In this document: positions 3,359 through 5,947 of the stretch, piece by piece
Layout of the letters: each line of letters starts with the position of its first letter
How positions within the stretch are numbered: position 1 is the stretch's first letter
Assembly (NCBI GenBank): GCA_021298875.1
Contig: JAJTHJ010000247.1
Span: 1 to 5,947 of the forward strand
Origin: Burkholderiales bacterium
GTDB taxonomy: Bacteria; Pseudomonadota; Gammaproteobacteria; Burkholderiales; Burkholderiaceae_F
DNA length: 5,947 nt
Direction: 5' to 3'
Made by a program: the position numbers and the translations under genes
Notes under the pieces: generated by a model
The model's database searches: none
What the model was told of the DNA's origin: nothing
The model's input: the letters and a program-made list of their open reading frames with translations, nothing else

Positions 3359-5947
3359 TCACGCCAGCGCCTTGAACAACGAGCGTAGCAACTGCACGCG
3401 CGCTTCCAGCGTCGGCGTCTTCTCAGCGATCCGCAGCCGGTCGGGGCCGGCCAGCCGCATGGTCTTGGACCGTTGCATCAGCGCGATCAGCTTGCCGGTG
3501 TCGAAGGGCGGGTCGGGCACGAACTGCACCGCCACCGCCTCGCCGCTGGCGTCGATCTTCTTCACGCCCAGCGCACTTGCCGTCAGCCGCAGGCCGTGCG
3601 ACTCCAGCAGCGCACGCGCGGGCTCGGGCAGCTTGCCGTAGCGGTCGACGATCTCTTCGGCCAGCGCGGTGAGGGCCGCCTCGTCGTCGCAGGCGGCCAG
3701 CCGCTTGTACAGCGACAGCCGCTGATGCACGTCGCCGACGAACTCCGGCGGCAGCAGCGCCGGCACATGCAGGTTGATCTCGGTGGTCACCGCCAGCGGC
3801 GCCAGCAGGTCCGGCTCGCGCCCGCTCTTCAAGGCGCGCACCGCAGCGTTGAGCATCTGCGTATAGAGATCGAAGCCCACCTCTTGCATGTTGCCGCTTT
3901 GCGATTCGCCCAGCACCTCGCCGGCACCGCGGATCTCCAGGTCGTGCATCGCGAGGTAGAAGCCGCTGCCCAGCTCTTCGAGGTTCTGGATCGCCTCCAG
4001 CCGCTTTTCTGCGTTCTTGGTCAGGCCCCGCTCGTCGGGGATCATCAGATAGGCATAGGCTTGGTGGTGCGAGCGGCCCACCCGCCCGCGCAACTGGTGC
4101 AACTGGGCGAGGCCAAACTTGTCGGCGCGGTGGATCACGATGGTGTTGGCGGTCGGCACGTCGATGCCGGTTTCGATGATGGTCGTGCACAGCAGCAGGT
4201 TGAAGCGCTGCTGATAGAAGTCGCGCATCACCCGCTCCAGCTCGCGCTCGGGCATCTGGCCATGGGCGATCTCGATGCGCGCTTCGGGCACCAGTTCGGC
4301 CAGCCGCGCGCGGCGGTTGTCGATGGTCTCGACCTCGTTGTGCAAAAAGTAAATCTGCCCGCCGCGCTTGAGCTCGCGCAGGCAGGCTTCGCGGATCAGA
4401 CTGCCGGTCTCGGGCCGCACGAAAGTCTTGATTGCCAGCCGCCGCTGCGGGGCAGTGGCGATCACGCTGAATTCGCGGATGCCCTCCATGCTCAGCGCCA
4501 GCGTGCGCGGGATTGGCGTGGCGGTGAGTGTGAGCACATCGACCTCGGCGCGCAGGCCCTTCAACCGTTCTTTTTGCCGCACGCCGAGGCGGTGTTCTTC
4601 GTCGATGATCACCAGGCCCAGGCGGTCGAACTTCACGTCGCCAGCCAGCAGTTTGTGCGTACCGATCGCGATGTCGATCGTCCCGGCCGCCAGCCCCGCC
4701 AACGCGTCCTTGACCTCGGCCGGCGAGCGGAAGCGCGACAACTCCACGATCCGCACCGGCCACTGCGCAAAGCGGTTGCGAAAGGTCAGAAAGTGCTGCT
4801 CGGCGAGCAGCGTCGTCGGGCACAGCACGGCCACCTGCTTGCCGCCGGCCACGGCGGCGAAGGCGGCACGCAAGGCAACCTCGGTTTTGCCGAAGCCCAC
4901 GTCGCCGCAGACCAGCCGGTCCATCGGGAAGCCGGCGCCCATGTCCTTGAGCACCGCGTCGATCGCCGCCTGCTGGTCGGGCGTCTCTTCGAAGCCGAAG
5001 CCCTCGGCAAAGGCTTCGTAGTCCGACGGCTTGTACTTGAACGCGTGGCCCTTGCGCGCCGCGCGCAGCGCGTAGAGGTTGAGCAGCCCAGCCGCGGTGT
5101 CGCGCACCTGCTTGGCGGCTTTCTTTCTGGCCTTGTCCCAGTCGCCACTGCCCAGCGTGTGAAGGGGCGCGGCTTCGGGGTCGGCGCCGCTGTAGCGGCC
5201 GATCAGGTGCAGTTGCGCCACCGGCACGTACAGCGTGGCGGCGTTGGCGTACTCCAGATGCAGGAACTCGGCGGGGCCTGCGCCCACGTCGAGCAGTTGC
5301 AGCCCGCGGTAGCGGCCGATGCCGTGCTCGACGTGCACCACCGGGTCGCCCGCGCGCAACTCGGCGAGGTCGCGGATCATCGCCTCGACGTTGGAGGCAC
5401 GCTCGCGCCCGCGCCCGCGCAGCCGCCGCGGGCTGGCGGCGTAAAGCTCCGTCTCGGTGATTACCGCCAGCCGCGGATCCGCGAGGACGAAGCCGCCGTG
5501 CAGCGGGGCCACACCCAGGGCGAGCGGCGCGTCGGCAGTGAGGAAGCCGGCCCAATCGCCGCTGTCGGCGCAGGGCAGGGCGTGGTCGTGCAGCAGTTGC
5601 GCAATCGTTTCGCGCCGGCCGGGCGAGTCCGCCAATAGCAGCACGCGGCCGGGGAAGCTCGCGACAAAGGCGCGCAGCGCGTGCAGGGGGTCTTGGGCTT
5701 TGCGGTCTAGGACGACCGGTGCGGCGGGGGAGAAAAGCCCCTCCTCCTCCGGGAGAGACCGCTGGATGCCGGTGCCTCCCGACTTCGGCCCATGAGCCAG
5801 GCCCCCACCCCAGCCCTCTCCCGCTTCGCAGGGGAGGGGGTTACTCCCTCCCCCGCCTGCGGGGGAGGGTTGGGGTGGGGGCGTGGATGCCCCAGCTTGG
5901 TGAGGTTCATGGGTAGGGGTTGGGGTAAGGGAGGGATCTTCGGTTTC
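3359..5947 (-). CDS. mfd: Transcription-repair coupling factor Mfd (5' end outside window)
   Basis: Mfd is a superfamily 2 DNA translocase that pushes stalled RNA polymerase off DNA and recruits UvrA to the lesion. The frame is open from the right edge to TGA at 3361-3359, giving 862 visible residues; about the first third (UvrB-like module) is missing. In order: domain D3 from about 5719 (LDRKAQDPL...SPGRRE); the RNA polymerase-interacting domain (HVEHGIGRYRGL...EYANAATLYVPV, about 5340-5200); Walker A GDVGFGKTE (4906-4880); DEEH box (4603-4592); TATPIPRTLALS; the TRG-type segment FNLLLCTTIIETGIDVP; QLRGRVGR (motif VI); and a complete C-terminal D7. From Walker A Lys to the end is about 508 residues, against about 514 in E. 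coli from memory. The GTG at 5644 is not the start, since canonical D3 sequence lies upstream of it. Upstream of 5719 the protein becomes proline/glycine-rich because an intergenic-type palindrome lies in frame (see separate entries). Motifs are intact, so it is probably functional. Confidence 0.93.
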   Translation of the reverse strand, partial: ETEDPSLTPTPTHEPHQAGASTPPPQPSPAGGGGSNPLPCEAGEGWGGGLAHGPKSGGTGIQRSLPEEEGLFSPAAPVVLDRKAQDPLHALRAFVASFPGRVLLLADSPGRRETIAQLLHDHALPCADSGDWAGFLTADAPLALGVAPLHGGFVLADPRLAVITETELYAASPRRLRGRGRERASNVEAMIRDLAELRAGDPVVHVEHGIGRYRGLQLLDVGAGPAEFLHLEYANAATLYVPVAQLHLIGRYSGADPEAAPLHTLGSGDWDKARKKAAKQVRDTAAGLLNLYALRAARKGHAFKYKPSDYEAFAEGFGFEETPDQQAAIDAVLKDMGAGFPMDRLVCGDVGFGKTEVALRAAFAAVAGGKQVAVLCPTTLLAEQHFLTFRNRFAQWPVRIVELSRFRSPAEVKDALAGLAAGTIDIAIGTHKLLAGDVKFDRLGLVIIDEEHRLGVRQKERLKGLRAEVDVLTLTATPIPRTLALSMEGIREFSVIATAPQRRLAIKTFVRPETGSLIREACLRELKRGGQIYFLHNEVETIDNRRARLAELVPEARIEIAHGQMPERELERVMRDFYQQRFNLLLCTTIIETGIDVPTANTIVIHRADKFGLAQLHQLRGRVGRSHHQAYAYLMIPDERGLTKNAEKRLEAIQNLEELGSGFYLAMHDLEIRGAGEVLGESQSGNMQEVGFDLYTQMLNAAVRALKSGREPDLLAPLAVTTEINLHVPALLPPEFVGDVHQRLSLYKRLAACDDEAALTALAEEIVDRYGKLPEPARALLESHGLRLTASALGVKKIDASGEAVAVQFVPDPPFDTGKLIALMQRSKTMRLAGPDRLRIAEKTPTLEARVQLLRSLFKALA
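5801..5882. repeat. GC-rich bipartite palindromic repeat of the widespread intergenic 'CCCCACCCCA...TGGGGTGGGG' type, inside mfd
   Basis: Two 24-nt arms, 5801-5824 and 5859-5882, are complementary except at two positions (5813/5870 and 5818/5865), both of which are G-T pairs when the + strand folds. Inside lie two hairpin units: a perfect 11-bp inverted repeat with a 2-nt spacer (CCCTCCCCCGC at 5846-5856 with GCGGGGGAGGG at 5859-5869), and an imperfect partner (5814-5824 with 5828-5838, two mismatches). An alternative inner stem pairs GGGGAGGG (5831-5838) with CCCTCCCC (5846-5853). Sequences of this form are common between genes in GC-rich proteobacteria. In another frame they give the familiar spurious peptide PHPNPPPQAGEG, which is present here too (minus strand, other frame). 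Confidence 0.8.
5861..5881 (+). other. G-quadruplex motif within the repeat
   Basis: Four G-runs of 5, 3, 4 and at least 5 bases are separated by loops A, TT and T, fitting the G3+N1-7 pattern with very short loops. They are on the + strand, which is the template strand for mfd. Folding in vivo is not shown. Confidence 0.55.
5911..5935 (+). other. Second G-quadruplex motif upstream in mfd
   Basis: Five G-runs (GGG, GGGG, GGGG, GGG, GGG) are separated by TA, TT, TAA and A. They lie on the mfd template strand, outside the main palindrome but probably part of the same inserted or degenerated repeat material, since the complement CCCCAACCCC resembles the repeat arms. Confidence 0.55.

Larger units (their letters stand above)
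5722..5935 (-). other. Repeat-derived in-frame extension of the Mfd linker between UvrB-like module and D3
   Basis: Read in the mfd frame, this stretch encodes a low-complexity run with TPTPTHEP, PPPQPSPAGGGG, CEAGEGWGGG and GPKSGGTG, followed by SLPEEEGLFSPAA just before canonical D3 (PVVLDRKAQDPL). At the far right edge the frame reads ETEDPS, which may align with 'KTEHLP' of E. coli Mfd at the end of the N-terminal module. E. coli, from memory, has only about 15 residues between that point and the start of D3; here there are about 73, an excess of some 55-60 residues. No stop occurs in this frame. I infer that a palindromic intergenic repeat inserted here and its frame was kept. The exact borders of the insertion cannot be fixed without a relative lacking it. 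Confidence 0.65.

Noticed and set aside
3473..5638. A 721-codon open frame on the + strand, antisense to mfd
   Set aside because: It is a shadow frame caused by G/C-rich third positions of mfd. The translation is rich in Arg, Gln, His and Val with no recognisable domain, while the opposite strand encodes clear Mfd motifs.
5642..5644. GTG as the start codon of a shortened mfd
   Set aside because: Canonical D3 sequence (LDRKAQDPLHALRAFVASFPGR) lies immediately upstream in frame, so the GTG codes for an internal Val.
5763..5891. Direct repeat TGGATGCC at 5763-5770 and 5884-5891 as a target-site duplication
   Set aside because: Eight bases in such biased sequence are weak evidence, and the second copy lies inside the proposed outer inverted termini, so the geometry does not fit a simple insertion.
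5707..5910. Minus-strand ORF of 67 codons starting MNLTKLGHP and containing PHPNPPPQAGEG
   Set aside because: This is the familiar spurious peptide produced by this palindromic repeat family. It overlaps mfd in another frame and has no independent support.
5719..5916. Plus-strand ORF of 65 codons across the repeat
   Set aside because: It is composed of repeat sequence (PHPSPLPLRRGGG type) with no RBS or domain.

Overview
This GC-rich window has no mobile-element genes and looks like a chromosomal segment of a betaproteobacterium. The evidence is a thiolase that closely matches Cupriavidus BktB as I remember it, an mfd-serB gene pair transcribed together, and strong G/C at third codon positions. 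Rhodocyclales or Burkholderiales are plausible orders, but the sequence alone does not settle this.

Layout from left to right: (1) the 3' end of a glutathione S-transferase-like gene (+, cut by the left edge); (2) a 44-bp convergent gap holding a REP-like hairpin with a GTAG head, which also resembles a terminator; (3) an EamA/DMT-family membrane exporter (-); (4) a 75-bp divergent gap; (5) bktB, beta-ketothiolase (+), complete with all three catalytic residues; (6) a 21-bp convergent gap with a perfect 12-bp inverted repeat, one arm of which is the end of serB; (7) serB, phosphoserine phosphatase (-); (8) mfd, the transcription-repair coupling factor (-), which abuts or overlaps serB and runs off the right edge with its N-terminal third missing.

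The genes have unrelated functions: detoxification or redox, export, acyl-CoA metabolism (PHA or beta-oxidation type), serine biosynthesis, and DNA repair. Only mfd and serB look like one transcription unit.

The most notable feature is at the right end. The mfd reading frame stays open through a GC-rich palindromic repeat of a kind normally found between genes (about 5801-5882, with related C-rich/G-rich flanks to about 5935). The canonical Mfd sequence resumes at about 5719, so the repeat seems to encode an extra proline/glycine-rich stretch of some 55-60 residues in the linker between the UvrB-like N-terminal module and domain D3. This would be an in-frame domestication of an intergenic palindrome, comparable to the Rickettsia palindromic elements. 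The same stretch carries two tight G-quadruplex motifs on the template strand of mfd.
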